This document shows, one piece after another, positions 34,708 to 46,125 of a DNA stretch of 64,000 nucleotides. How positions within the stretch are numbered: the stretch's first letter is position 1; every line of letters begins with the position of its first letter. The stretch lies in assembly GCA_030533445.1 (NCBI GenBank), contig CM060066.1, forward strand, positions 33,759,235 to 33,823,234. The letters run 5' to 3'. The notes below the pieces were generated by a model, which was not told where the DNA came from, did no database searches, and saw only the letters and a list, made by a program, of their open reading frames with translations. The position numbers and the translations under genes are program-made. The DNA is from Cyprinodon diabolis. Lineage: Eukaryota; Chordata; Actinopteri; Cyprinodontiformes; Cyprinodontidae.

Positions 34708-35344
34708 GAGTTAACTTTTCAGAGAAAAAAAAAAAGATATAGTACATTTATTAAAAAAAAAAAAAATGCAACTTAATACATTCAACTATTCACTCAGGCT
34801 ACATGATGAGACTTAACATGTGCTTTAAGGACTGCTTTACTTAGTTGATTTGATTTTACTTATCATTAACATAGTGGGAGGAAATGCTGCTGCTTTATAT
34901 TTTTTAACTACTTGATAATATCTTTTCTTGGTGTTTTCTTTTTTTTAACGTTTACACAGATGCAGGCTTTTTCCCTCCCCCTCTTTCAAGATGATTTACC
35001 AAGGTAACTCTCAGGCTTTAATGCTCCAGGCTTATACAAATACAAGTTTTGACCTTTCAAAAACCTTTTTGGAAGAAATAAATCTGTCATATTTTCAGAT
35101 CTTTATTCATAGTTTTTAGATATCTGACTGTCCAAGTGCTCAAACCATTAATGAAAAAAAAGACATATTTTGTTTCTGTTTTGTTAACTCTATCCTTACT
35201 TTAATATTTTTCTCTCACCAGTTTTACATATCTCTGTGTTAGCAAAAACATCTCGATGCAGTAACAACTAAGATACATTAATAAATCATGAATGGCTGAT
35301 TTATGTTAGAGTCATGATGCAACTTTTGTATATGTCTTCTCTAA
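34708..35344. other. No gene seen
   Basis: AT-rich with A runs at 34718-34752. Confidence 0.5.
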
Positions 35345-35410
35345 TTTTTGTGTCATCCAAACACACACACACATATATTCTCGTCTTTCTAAAAGAGGGC
35401 AATGTTTTGA

Positions 35411-35976
35411 CCCTATAGCAGTGGTCCCCAACCACCGGGCCACGGACTGGTACCGGTCCGTCGGTCATTTAGTACAGGCCGCACAGAAAAAAGTATATAT
35501 ATATCTATATATATATCTATATATAGATATATATATATAGATATTTATATAATTTATCAACGATCAGAGTCTGAGTGATGTTTTATTTTGAAAAATATAA
35601 AAAAATTGCGGTATTCTCTCCCAATTACATCACTCGGTGCATCTGTGCCTCTTGACACAGGTTAAATCAGTTCAAGACTCATCCTATCTATAACATCCTA
35701 TCTTTGTGAAGCGGGATTTTCTGTGGTTATAGCGACCAAAACAAAGCTACGGAGCAGACTGGACACCAGGAGCACACTCTGTGTGTCATTGTCTCAAATT
35801 AAGCCTAGATAGGACCGGCTTGTTGTTTCATTTTTATGCTGTTTGTATTTGATATTATGCCAGTCGTATCATTTTACTTGATCGTATTTACGGAGCCCCG
35901 AACCCGGTCCGTGAAAATATTGTCTGACATAAAGCGGTCCGTGGTGCAAAAAAGGTTGGGGACCGCTGCCCTATAG
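35411..35976 (+). mobile_element. hAT transposon (non-autonomous) with 8-bp duplication
   Basis: CCCTATAG at 35411-35418 and 35969-35976 flanks a 550-bp unit beginning CAGTGGTCCCCAACC and ending GGTTGGGGACCGCTG. The 8-bp duplication and CAGNGGT ends are diagnostic of hAT elements. It contains a TATAGA satellite near 35490-35545 and a piece of transposase (35702-35812). It sits inside an older dispersed repeat. Confidence 0.92.
35702..35812 (+). pseudogene. hAT transposase C-terminal fragment (ZBED5/SCAND3-like)
   Basis: A 36-codon frame reads LCEAGFSVVIATKTKLRSRL, then DTRSTLCVSLSQIKPR before TAG. The CEAGFS...KTKLRSRL...LRVSLS pattern is the dimerisation end of hAT transposases related to vertebrate ZBED5 and GTF2IRD2. 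The rest of the protein is lost. Confidence 0.8.
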
Positions 35977-36180
35977 AATTCCATTGATCTTTAGTCACTT
36001 TCAACCCTATCTTAGCCCTCTTTCTGGTAACCCTAAACCTTTCGATTACTAGTCTATAGCTAAGCCCAACCTAAACACAATTTACACTTCAGACCTAAAC
36101 GTAATCAATATTAAAAGAGGAAGTGAGGACCAAAAAAATGTCCTCAATTTGCTACAAATGGTCCTCACGTTTATACAAAG

Positions 36181-37320
36181 ACAGGAGCAAATGCAGCATG
36201 TTATAAAGCCTTTACTGTTTGACCTTTCAAGGAAGTGTTCTTGCATAATTTTTCTCTTTGAGAAGTTAAATTTATTTCATCATTGCTGTCTTTTTTATTT
36301 ATGATTACAAGTAAATAAAGGAGAACTTCATGCAGTGATTAGTGATTGTAGAAAGTGAAGTATGCTAAATAGAGTTATCTGTAAGAGAGTTCAAGCTTTT
36401 AGTCTAAAAGATTGAATGGAATTATCAGGAGAAAAGAGAAGGTTTTGAAATTCTTGCTTACAGTTTATTTTCCTCTCAGATGACTATCAAAACCTTGCAT
36501 TGCTTTTGCAACTGTTGCAGCGAACTATGTCATTGTAGCAAATAAACAGAGTCCATGGGCATTTCTGTAAACATTAAGAGGTATCTGTTACAGTTATGTT
36601 CAAAAATGTACATGCAGTCTAAAACAAACACAGTATAAAGGATTTTCTGAGTAAATACATGGCAGGGGGAGGGGACTTGGCTATTGCCTTGGAATTATCA
36701 TCACACTTTGGCAACGTAAAGACAGGCCAATGAGAAGAAAAAATTATGACGAAAGTATAAGTGTTTTTAAGATATGTGTTTAGGCAATACATACTGTATA
36801 ACACTTGTAGTAAAGAAGCTTAAAAAACACGTGAATTCATTCTATAAAGGCAGGAAGATGCTGGACACAATTTAGCATGCAATCCAACCGAAAATCAGAT
36901 TGTATAAATTCATAGCAACTACATATCACTGAAAAGCATTAATCTGGCCAAAACGCTCACAATTCTCTGCAACTGTGCTTTCTTAGTTCTGATAAAGGTA
37001 GACCATGTTCAGTTTTGAATGAACCTGTGCAGCGCTTTTACATTAAATTATTTATTTCTTTTGATGTTTTTTAATATAAATGCTGTATTTATTGTTGCAC
37101 TGCCACCTTCAAATATGTTTTTTAAACCTGCTACACTAAAAACAAAAGAACTTTAACAATATTAATATTTTTTAATAAATGTAAAAAATTTTCATGGTAG
37201 TTAGGTCTAAGTAGTGCCTCAGGCCTACAATGGCATTAAGAAACTGCATTAGAATCCAAAATGAACCTGCTGATATCCACACCCCAAAATTCTTTAAATT
37301 CAGTCCTTCATTTTGGCATG
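36181..37320. other. No gene seen
   Basis: AT-rich, nothing recognised. Confidence 0.45.
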
Positions 37321-37321
37321 C

Positions 37322-37359
37322 AAGGAAGGAAGGAAGGAAGGAAGGAAGGAAGGAAGGAA
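37322..37359. repeat. (GGAA)n microsatellite
   Basis: Nine GGAA units followed by GCTAAG. Confidence 0.95.
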
Positions 37360-37365
37360 GCTAAG

Positions 37366-37650
37366 ACTACATTCACGGTGTAGGGCTTAATGCTCAATTC
37401 TGATTTTTTTTTGTGAAATTCGATTCTTTTGAGTGGTTGTTTACATTTCCAAATATATGCAACTTGTATGTCATCTCCTGTGTGAACTCCTGTGTGCATT
37501 TATACAGCTTAATTGTCCTGCATGTGCAGTAGAGAATGCAATGATGTCACAAACAAGCGTGCTCTGTGTTTGTGGAAGTAAATATGGATGTAGTGCTGGA
37601 GTGCATCTAGCATATCTAGCACATATAACAATCCAGCACTACACAATCTC
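37366..37650. repeat. Probable MITE remnant, copy 2
   Basis: Begins ACTACATTCACGGTG and continues GGGCTTAATGCTCAATTCTG, resembling the reverse complement of the right side of 2955-3345. It directly abuts the GGAA array. Confidence 0.4.
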
Positions 37651-38323
37651 AACAATCTTTTCAAGATGGCTGAAAATAAAAACTGCTCTCTGCATTATCC
37701 GTATTATGTCTGCCAAGCACTATTTTACCACATTTCTTTTTTCCTGTTTAGGTTTGCAAAATATGAATCTCAAACTCCAGAGTTCTCCATACTTTTTTTT
37801 TCCCAGACTCCACACAGACCGTCTTCTTTTGTTTGTGTCCCTTCCTTTGAACACTGTAAATTGATGTTATGAAAATGTTGTTGCTTAGCAGGAGGTAAAT
37901 GAACCTTGACAAAGCAAGCAACCACCTTTATGTATCTCTAAGAATATTAAGTAGTATGATATTTGTAAAATATTAAGTTGTACGGATGGTTTTTTCGAGG
38001 CAAATCAGACAGAGAAGCAGACAAAAAACAACACACTGGTGCGCAGGGCAGTAGTAAAGAAACCAAGTGAGTTTAATCTTTTCTTCACCTCTTTTCCCAA
38101 ATTCAATCATGATGGGTTTGTAGACAAGCTGCAGAGCACTGTGTGTGAACTGAGTTAGATGTACAAAGGAATATAGATAGATAGGCACATAAAGTGAAGA
38201 CAGACAGGAGCACCCATCCCTTTTGCCTGCTTCATCCATCTCTGTCCAGTCCATTCATTGTCTCTGCAATTGGACATCTTTCTTTCATTTCATCCCCTTT
38301 ACAGTATGTGGTGTTGCTTTACT
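37651..38323. other. No gene seen
   Basis: Open frames up to 143 codons (37433-37864) cross the repeat boundary and show no domain. Confidence 0.4.
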
Positions 38324-38829
38324 TTAAAGCTACAGTGTGTAATAATTACAGGGATATACAGTCAGAAATGTAATATATTATACATAACTATGTTATTTAT
38401 CATCGTCTACGAGCTCAGCCTCTTAACCTTAATATTTGCGTTGCCTTAGAATTCGTTATTTATAATTACATAGGAGCGGGTCTCGCAGCCATGGAGGCAG
38501 ACATCTTTGCGCTACGGCAGCGCAGAGCCAACAAACTAGCGATTGCGAGATCGCCCATTACGCTCGAAAGTAACACCGGCAAGTTGAGAGAGATGAACTG
38601 AGACGGTACTGAACACACAGACTAATGAAATACTATCTGTAAAATTATCTATGTAAACAAACCTCATCACTTGAGGAGGTAGGTGATGCAGACGTCGTGG
38701 AAGACATTTTGTCCCGTAACGCTCGCCGTACTGTTGGGGGGGAGAAGCGGTGGGGGGGAGATGTTCATGTTGCTGCGGTCTGCAGTCTGGACGTTAGATG
38801 TCGCTGAAAATTACACACTGTAGCTTTAA
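38324..38829 (+). mobile_element. TTAA-flanked MITE family S, copy 1
   Basis: TTAA at 38324-38327 and 38826-38829 flanks a 498-bp unit with inverted ends AGCTACAGTGTGTAAT. The left half is AT-rich and the right half CpG-rich. A 37-codon frame starting MEADIFALRQRRANKLAIA lies inside at 38490-38600 and ends LREMN; its origin is unknown to me. The second copy, in inverse orientation, is at 48021-48507. TTAA plus AGCT..CAGTGTGTAAT suggests a T2/Kolobok-like non-autonomous group. Confidence 0.85.
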
Positions 38830-41356
38830 GTCAACAGTTTCTTTTACAAATTATTTTTCGCACCTGTGAGAAATAATTACACAGACTATCATATACCCTT
38901 GTAAAAAAGTTCTGTAATGAAAATGTTCTGATCATGAAGTCTCAATGAAGCTATAGACATACTCAGTCTGATAATGCATTTTCTATGTGTGCTAGGAGGG
39001 CCATATACATTTTTTGTATTTCAGGGTGAAACGGTACTTACACAGTGTGCATTGATGATTGAAAGGCATCTTCTGCCTCCATTAATCTGTTTACTACAGT
39101 GTGTTGAATTCATGTTAATGTCTATTTAAAGACATTTCAATTAGTGGTTAAATTGCTGGGAAAAATGTTTAATCAACCAAAACTTTCGCAACACCCATGC
39201 AGTACCTCTGTGGACCCCCTGTTAAAGATCTATGTTCTACATCATTATCCAAATTATGAAAGTCTTGATTTTAGATTTCTGGACCATTATCACATAAGCC
39301 AAATCCAACCTGGACAAATAAACTACCAAAAGCATTTCTGAAATACCAGTATTATTAAAAGGATATTGTGTAATTGTTATATATTTTTTGCCACCTGAAA
39401 TTGATGATTTAATAACATAAAAACATGTTATTATTGGTGTGTTATTACCACAACTTATGATCAGATACATTTCTGCAAGCAAAACATTTTATACATAGCT
39501 TATACATTAGGCTGGTAACCTGTTTGCAAAGCGCCATAATAGTGCATCATCTTGAATGTACAGATACTGGCAAAAGATGAAATAAGACTAACATGTGGAA
39601 TGACGATGTGTTTCCCCTTGTTCGCAGTTCAATGTAATTGAGAGACAGAATTTAAGATAATTTGGAGATGCTAACCCAACAACTGAAAGTCTGCACTAGT
39701 GCAGCGCGATGCAGATGTATTGCAGCAGTAGCACAAGGAACAGTTCCAGCGCAAACGGCAAGCTGATAACACCCCAACACTATCAAGAAGGAAGTACAGC
39801 AGTTTACAACTTTATCAAAGGCTCTTAATGCCTTCCAAGACCCACAGTGATTTTTTTTTTTCCTGCAGTTTTTCCACAATCTACTAATAGTAGTGTTATC
39901 TATATGCTGAATCACGGAATGTCTCTAGTAAATGTATTTGTCTGCAAACCCTCACCTGCAGCTGCTGCTCCTCGCCCGACATGTTTTCCACAAAGATCAG
40001 ACTGCATAGTTAGACTTCTTTCCAGGTGCTCCATGCACAGTGGAAGCCCAAAAATCATGTATTCTCACAGTGCAGACCTTGTGGATTAATGAAGCAAAAA
40101 ACAAGCTTTAGGTCATATGGGTCTAATGTAATTTACAATCCAGAATTAACCAGTACCAAACTTGGAGAATCAGTATTTAGTTCTTAAGGCTGTTCACACA
40201 AAGCCTGGTTTTGAAGGAGGTTTCTTCCTGTTTTTACTTTCTACTCTCACTTTATACATGCTCGGTAAAAAGGATTGCTCCAAAGTCAACAAAACAATGT
40301 GAGCGACTATCAACTATCGCTAACTGCTTATCCTGGATTTTTTGCTGCATGACTCAATATAATCTGCTAGGTTTCCTTAGATATGAAACATTGTGACCAA
40401 TCTCCTTCCATGAAATCACTGAACTGACTTTCTAAAGTACCTTGACATGGCAAGAATTTAAATGGTGCTAGACTGCAGAGCAATATTTAATTCAATCAAC
40501 AATTTATATATACAAAGGAGAATTTTTTATACAGTTATGGAAATAGTTTAGTACTTGGAGCCTACAGGTTTAGCAAAAGTATAAGAGAACCTAGTTTTTG
40601 ATTTTGGTGGCTTTTTCAAAGATCTATGCATAAGCCATGTAATACGGATACTAATTGTAGCTAATTGTCACACAGAGGCTGCCATCTGTTAAACTGAGGA
40701 CTAAGAAGCAAAATCAGAAAATGAGAAAAATAAAGCAGTAGGGGATGAAGCGATGGGAAAAAAGAACAACATTAAAGGTAGTAAACAGTTTTCTGTAAAT
40801 AAAAGGGAACAATAGGAAAGCTTTCGGCAGCACATCCCCAGCCCTGTCGTATTCTCTCTCTCAGCCAGGGCAGAGCTTTTTGATGGGGATAAAGCAGGGA
40901 AAGAGCTAGATTTTTTTTCAGACTATTGAATGCTCTTTGAAGCATTCCCAAATGGTTGATCCTATTCAGAAAAGGTTTCCTATTTCTCTGATGCTCTTCA
41001 ATAATTCATTGTCCTTTTATGGTTAGGTCTGTGCATTGTAAGGATTACCTAAACCTGGCTGCATATGAATATGATTGTGATATTCTCTATCTAAAGCTCT
41101 GCATCCAAAGTGCAGTTGATACAGGAGATGGATTAAAACACTAATTTTAGGCATCAGGCCTATAACAAAAAAGGGTCAGGCATCCTCCCTGTTGCATAAA
41201 TGAAAGAGAGTTATAGAACAAAAATATGTCAGCCTGAGATGCTAAAGAAAACAAGAACGGTAGTTTCAAGTAATCTTAATCCATATTCTCCGTTGTTTAA
41301 AAGTCAGTTTTATGCAAGAACTTAAATTAAAAGAGGAATAAATATGACACACCTTT

Positions 41357-41360
<4 letters not shown>
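38830..41360. other. No gene seen over ~2.5 kb
   Basis: AT-rich. I found no domain, splice pattern or repeat end. Confidence 0.4.
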
Positions 41361-41394
<34 letters not shown>

Positions 41395-41985
41395 GGATCT
41401 GGAGGTCTGTCCACTTTTCTCCACCAGCGGGTGTTCTTGGTCTCCTGGAGCTGGAGCTGACTGCACCACCTGCGGCTCGTTTGCTCCTGAACTTAATCTG
41501 TTTTGTCCTCTCTGCTTCCCAGGTTTAACCTACCTGAAACCTTGAAGAGTTTCTCTGTCGGAAATCTGTCAGTCTGATCTCTGAAGAACCCTAGAGAATC
41601 AAACCTGTCAAAGACCTGCCTGTGTACTCTCTGAAGAATCTGAAAGAGAAACTCAAACCTGTTGTCTGCAAACTCTCAAACCAAGCTCTGCCTCCGCCAA
41701 GCCCTCAGCCTGCCGACAGCCTCTGGACCCTCCTGGTTCCCCCTCTCTGCCGCTCAGCTCAAACTCCAGATCAGGTACAGACCTGCACTCTCTCACCCTG
41801 CAAATTACCTGGACTTCAGCTAACCACTCTGTCCCCCTCTGCAGTGAACCCAGTCGAGACCAGTCCTGGATCTGATAATCCCTTGGATCAGTTCTTTATT
41901 CAACTGTGTTGTTCAATAAACCTTTGAACTTTTTCTCCTGTTTCCGTGTGTTCTGCATGTGGGTTAGGAACCTAAAACCAAACAT

Positions 41986-42025
<40 letters not shown>
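41361..42025. repeat. (TA)n tract split by an LTR
   Basis: TA runs at 41361-41389 and 41990-42025 flank LTR copy B, and the right part abuts the truncated Tc1 element. Confidence 0.9.
41385..41994 (+). mobile_element. Solo LTR, family L, copy B
   Basis: A 600-bp unit (41390-41989) begins TGTTGGGATCTGGAGG and ends CATGACA. AATAAA lies at 41915-41920 and a CTCF-like CCACCAGCGGGTGT at 41421-41434. It sits within (TA)n, so TATAT on both sides fits a 5-bp duplication but is not independent proof. Confidence 0.8.
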
Positions 42026-42027
<2 letters not shown>

Positions 42028-43349
42028 AGATCTCAATGGGAGATAGCCCCCACGTGCATGTATGCATGCCTGACAACGTCAGGGGCATGCTCCTAATGAG
42101 ATGACGGATGGTGTCCTGGGGTATCTCCTCCCAGATCTGAACCAAGCCATCACTGAGCTCTGAGTCTGAGGTGCAACCTGGCGGTGTCGGATGTATCAAA
42201 TCATAATGTCCCAGAGGTGTTCTACTGGAATAAGGTCGGGCGAGCGTGGGGGCCACTTAATGGTAACAATTCCTTCATCCTCCATAAACTGCTTGCATAA
42301 TCTGGCTATATGAGGCCAGGCATTGTCGTGCACCAGGAGGATCCCAGGACCCACTGCACCAGCATAGGGTCTGACAATGGGTGCAAGGATTTCATCCTGA
42401 TACCTAATGGCAGTCAGGGTGCCGTTCTCTCGCCTGTATAGGTCTGTGCGTCTCTCCATGGATATGCCTCCCCAGACCATCACTGACCCACCAACAAACC
42501 GGTCATGCTGAATGATGTTACAGGCAGCATAACGTTCTCCATGGCTTCTCCAGACCCTTTCACATCTGTCACATGTGCTCAGGGTGAACCTGCTCTCATC
42601 TGTGAAAAGCACAGGGCACCAGTGACAGACTTGCCAATTCCAGTGTTCTGTGGCAAATGCCAATCGAGCTCCACGGTGCCAGGCAGTGAGCACAGAGCCC
42701 ACTAGCGGACGTCAGGCCCTCAGGCCACCCTCGTGAAATCCGTTTCTGATTGTTTGGTCAGAGACATTCAGACCAGTGGCCTGCTGGTGGTCATTTTGTA
42801 GAGCTCTGGCAGTGCTCTTCCTGCTTCTCCTTGCACAAAGGAGCAGATACCGATCCTGCTGATGGGTTGTAGACCTTCTACGGCCCTGTCCAGCTCTCCT
42901 GGAGTAACTGCCTGTCTCCTGGAATCTCCTACACACTCTTGAGATGGTGCTGGGAGACACAGCAAACCTTCTGGCAATGGAACGTATTGATGTGCCATCC
43001 TGGAGGAGTTCGACTGCCTGTGCAACCTCTGTAGGGTCCAGGTAGCGCCTCATGCTAACAGTAGTGACAGTGACACTAGCCAAATGCAAAACAGGTGAAA
43101 AAGAATCAGAAAAGATGTTGAGAGAAAAAAAATGTCAGTGGCCTACACCTGTGAAACCATTTCTGTTTTGATGGTCATCTCATTGCCCCTCTAAGGCACC
43201 TGTTTTTAATTTCATTAACACCAAAGCAGCTGAAACTGATTAACAACCCCCTCTGCTACTTACCTGACCAAAGCAATATCCCAGAAGTTTAACTAACTGG
43301 ATGCTATATTTTGATTGCAAAGTGTTCCTTTAATTTTGTGTGAGTAGTG
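42026..43349 (-). mobile_element. Tc1-like transposon, 3' end truncated
   Basis: The right end, read inward, is CACTACTCACACAAAATTAA then AGGAACACTTT, next to TA (43350-43351). This is the terminal repeat of a well-known fish Tc1 group. The transposase gene runs on the minus strand. The opposite end is cut off at the (TA)n tract by 42025. Confidence 0.88.
42030..43053 (-). pseudogene. Tc1-family transposase (DD34E), nearly full length
   Basis: The likely start is ATG 43053 ([14 protein letters not shown]). An N-terminal paired-like helix-turn-helix follows ([19 protein letters not shown]), with GRRRSTT beyond. A single in-frame TGA at 42712-42714 interrupts HEGGLRA; the same frame resumes with RPLVGSVLTAWHRGARL, so this looks like a CGA-to-TGA change. 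Catalytic residues are visible: LFTDESRF, VWGGIS, LVHDNAWPH and SPDLIPVEHLWD. Thirty-four residues separate the second D from E. A stop and frameshift follow HLWDIMI near 42196. The rest (LVQIWEEIPQDTIRHLIRSM) is in the next frame and is cut off near 42030. Inactive but well preserved. Confidence 0.93.
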
Positions 43350-43352
43350 TAA

Positions 43353-43353
<1 letters not shown>

Positions 43354-43405
<52 letters not shown>
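43354..43405. repeat. (TA)n microsatellite
   Basis: Pure TA between the Tc1 end and a truncated hAT piece. Confidence 0.97.
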
Positions 43406-43406
<1 letters not shown>

Positions 43407-44133
43407 GGTTCACAAAATCCACGGTTCGGTTCGGTTCACGGTTTCGTGGTCGGTCCGGTATATGTTGATTGTTACCCCGAAATCTCATAAAAATGAATGA
43501 AATTATTGAAAAAATCCCCAAAAATTGATGAATTGTAAATATTTTTAATGATCCGCGGAAACCCTGGATCATTTCCGCATGTTTTGCTGCTTTGAATTTA
43601 ATCATCTCACGTATGCCCTCTACGATCTCTAAGGAACACAGAGTGGAGCGGACGGGAGCCACAGTGGAGGCTGTAGGCTTAGCTTTGTCCAGGCGGTCTG
43701 GGGCGCAGCGGGGCGGAGCGGAGCGCTGACGGACTATGTGGGATTTCGGGGTTAGCCTGACATGTTGTTCATGTTGATGTTAGCATAAACAAAACGTGTT
43801 GCACAATGCTTGCACACTGTTGCACTTTTATCCACAACTTTCTTTCCGCCGTCATCGTAGGTCACTTTAAATACAAAGTAGTCCCATACAGCAGACCTAT
43901 AAAGTGCTGCTGGTGCGTCTTCCGACTCCTGTTCTTTCCCACTCGCCATACCGACAAAATTCTCCACAACTGATTTTTTTCTGCTACACCCGGGTAAGCT
44001 GCTTCGCTTCTTCTTCTTGTTTACTACTGGTGGTTGGCTGTGGTCACAGTACCGCCACCTTGAAACGAACACAACACACGCGAACCGAACCGAGACAGTC
44101 GTACCGAACGGTTCGGACGGTTTTCACAAACCG
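43406..44133 (-). mobile_element. hAT element remnant with BED finger
   Basis: Both ends carry GGTTCACAAAA / ACGGTTCGGTTCGG-type sequence in inverse orientation (43406-43440 and 44075-44130), as in a fish hAT group whose ends read GTAACGGTTCAC. The outermost bases are missing on both sides and no duplication is visible. The interior carries only the start of a transposase. Confidence 0.6.
43752..43949 (-). pseudogene. hAT transposase N-terminus with BED zinc finger
   Basis: ATG at 43949 opens MASGKEQESEDAP, followed by SAVWDYFVFK and VVDKSATVCKHC. This is the VWxYF...CxxC first half of a BED finger, the DNA-binding module of hAT transposases. The frame stops after NINMNNMSG, before the two histidines, so the finger is incomplete and the catalytic part is missing. 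Confidence 0.6.
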
Positions 44134-44575
44134 TTCCATCTTCTATGGGATTTCAAGATCCAGACTGAGAAACAGGGGATGGCTAACCAACCAGACATTG
44201 TGTTGATCGACAAACAGCAGAAGAAGGCAGTAGTGATAGATGTGGCAATCCCAAGCGACAGAAACATCAAGAAGAAAGAACATGAGAAGCTTGAGAAATA
44301 CAAAGGGCTGAAAGAGGAGCTAGAAAAGATGTGGAAAGTAAGAGCAGCAGTGGTGCCAGTGGTAATTGGAGCACTGGGGGCTGTGACCCCCAAACTGGGA
44401 GAGTGGCTACAGCAGATTCCAGGTAAAACATCAGAGGTCTCTGTCCAGAACAGTGCAGAGTCCTAGGAAGAGCTAAAATACTGCACAGAACCCTCAAACT
44501 CTTAGGCCTCTGGTAGAAGACCCGAGCTTGAGGATGACACATACCACTCCACGATGGGTGAGAAAACAGTTTTTT

Positions 44576-44577
<2 letters not shown>
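44134..44577 (+). pseudogene. LINE C-terminus with restriction-like endonuclease (R2/Hero-type)
   Basis: The frame reads LWDFKIQTEKQGMANQPDIV, then LIDKQQKKAVVIDVAIPSD, a KKKEHEKLEKY block and VPVVIGALGAVTPKL, and stops at 44464-44466. PD, 14 residues, D, then K/E-rich sequence is the PD-(D/E)XK layout of the endonuclease at the C-terminus of R2-superclade LINEs (Hero, R4/Dong). It cleaves the target DNA for insertion. The reverse transcriptase and zinc finger are absent. The 3' untranslated part ends in T-rich sequence followed by (TA)n at 44578, the likely insertion site. Confidence 0.7.

Positions 44578-44644
<67 letters not shown>
44578..44644. repeat. (TA)n microsatellite
   Basis: Pure TA directly after the LINE tail. 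Confidence 0.97.
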
Positions 44645-44647
<3 letters not shown>

Positions 44648-44649
44648 TA

Positions 44650-45010
44650 TACAGTAGAGTCAAACTGATTCTAAGTTTTCTATTCAAGGAAAACCAGTTC
44701 ATTGCCTCGATGCAATCTCCACACTAAGCATGCTTGTAGCGACAGTGGAGAGGAAAAACTCCCTTCTAACAGGAAGAAACCGCCAGCAGAACCAGGGTCA
44801 GTGTGAGCGCCCATCTGCCCACGCCGACTGGGGTTCAAGGAGACAGAAGAAGAGATAGAAAAAGTAGCTGTAAAAGGCGGCCCGGTCCAGGAAACACATA
44901 GCAAGGCAGACGAGCACAGAGCCAACTCCCACGTCAGAGGATGAAGAGAGCACATCCAGCCAGTCAAAGTCAAACAAAACAGGACTACACTGGAAAATAG
45001 GCTGCTCTCC
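44650..45010. repeat. Abundant fish dispersed repeat
   Basis: Contains GAGAGGAAAAACTCCCTTCT, AACAGGAAGAAACCGCCAGC and AGAACCAGGGTCAGTGTGAG, blocks I know as frequently repeated in teleost introns and intergenic DNA. Class uncertain. Confidence 0.65.
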
Positions 45011-45204
45011 AACATCTATAAACAAGAGTGTTTATGGCAGTAGCACAGCTGATATTTCTCTCCAGGATAGTGTCATATATGATGTAATGATGTGAGATGT
45101 GACGATGTGGCAGGGTGTGAGACTGGAGCAGAGTCCTTCACCGGGTCAGGTACCCGCAAGTACCTCTATTAAATGTTTCTCTAGGATGGAAAGAAAACAT
45201 GTGC

Positions 45205-45290
45205 GGGCATGAGTTTAAATGAACAACATGAGGCCAGGATTCCAAGCTCTATACCCTAACCACTAGGCTGACACCAAAGTGTTTCTCCTG
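45205..45290 (-). mobile_element. tRNA-like SINE head or tRNA pseudogene
   Basis: On the minus strand GTGTCAGCCTAGTGGTTAGG fits a pol III A box. A degenerate B box (GTTCATTTAAACTC) follows at tRNA-like distance. The acceptor stem and anticodon arms do not pair well, so it is not a working tRNA gene. Confidence 0.4.
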
Positions 45291-46119
45291 GTTTAATTCT
45301 GTAAAAAAATCTTCTGTAAGGAACCTTTCACTATCCGATTATTAATCTGAAAAATCATTGAAAAAGTATCTATTAGTAAAATATCAGTTAGTTGCAGCCC
45401 TAGACCAAAGTGTCCGAATTTCCCTATAGAGTTGTGAAAGCAAACCTGGATATAGCAATGTTAACTGGTAACTGCCTTAGATGCTATGCTTACTCAGTTC
45501 TGGCTTCATTCAAATGTTTAGCATATCTTATCACCTTATATTATACTTCAACTATAAATCATATTGTTATTTGTTTATGCTACAATTAGCTTGGATCACA
45601 GATTCAACAAAAAAGTCTAATATGAATCCCTGAGCTTCAGAGATCCACAGCAGGCAGGAGAATCTAAGGAAAATAACTACAGGTTATGCATTCAACCAAT
45701 CTGAATTTCATTACTGAGTGGCACGAAAACAATCAACTGTTGCAGTTTGTCACAAACCATTTAGCTCTCCTTCTGGAAGAAGGACTTTGGGTCTGATGAG
45801 AAACCAAAACTGAACATTTAATCTTTTTGGGAAACTAATATTTCACATCACGTTCTTCCTCTTTAATGCTCCATACAGTGGTAAAAAACGATGTAATGTG
45901 AGGGTCACAGCGGTAGGGTTTGTTTTAAATTGTCCCTTTAATTTAGCTGTAATCTGAAAAGGTAAAGAATGCAAAGAATTAGGTTAGGAAGGGTTAAACT
46001 AAACTAGATCATGATAATCAGCTGAATGAAGCCCACATTTTCCAGCATAATTCCAAACCCTCCCTCTTCCGCAGCTTTTATGCACAGAATGAGCCTCAGT
46101 ATCAGTTTGTTAGCAGAGG
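45291..46119. other. Downstream of the Timm10-like exon; no second exon
   Basis: I read the minus strand here looking for the CX3C-containing second part of Timm10 and did not find it. AT-rich, no repeat recognised. Confidence 0.5.
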
Positions 46120-46125
46120 ATTTAC

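Larger units (their letters stand above)
35345..36180 (-). repeat. GTGGGGACC-type fish repeat, split by a hAT element
   Basis: 35345-35410 and 35977-36180 are the two parts of a repeat family whose other copy lies at 57835-58085. Shared features, read on the minus strand, are GTGAGGACCA, a run of GGTTAGGxTT-like motifs and CAAAATATTG/GTCAAAAC. The hAT element at 35411-35976 splits it. Confidence 0.6.

Noticed and set aside
37433..37864. 143-codon open frame
   Set aside because: Spans a repeat boundary, has no domain and no splice or start context.
45205..45290. tRNA gene
   Set aside because: A-box-like sequence present, but stems do not pair and the B box is degenerate.
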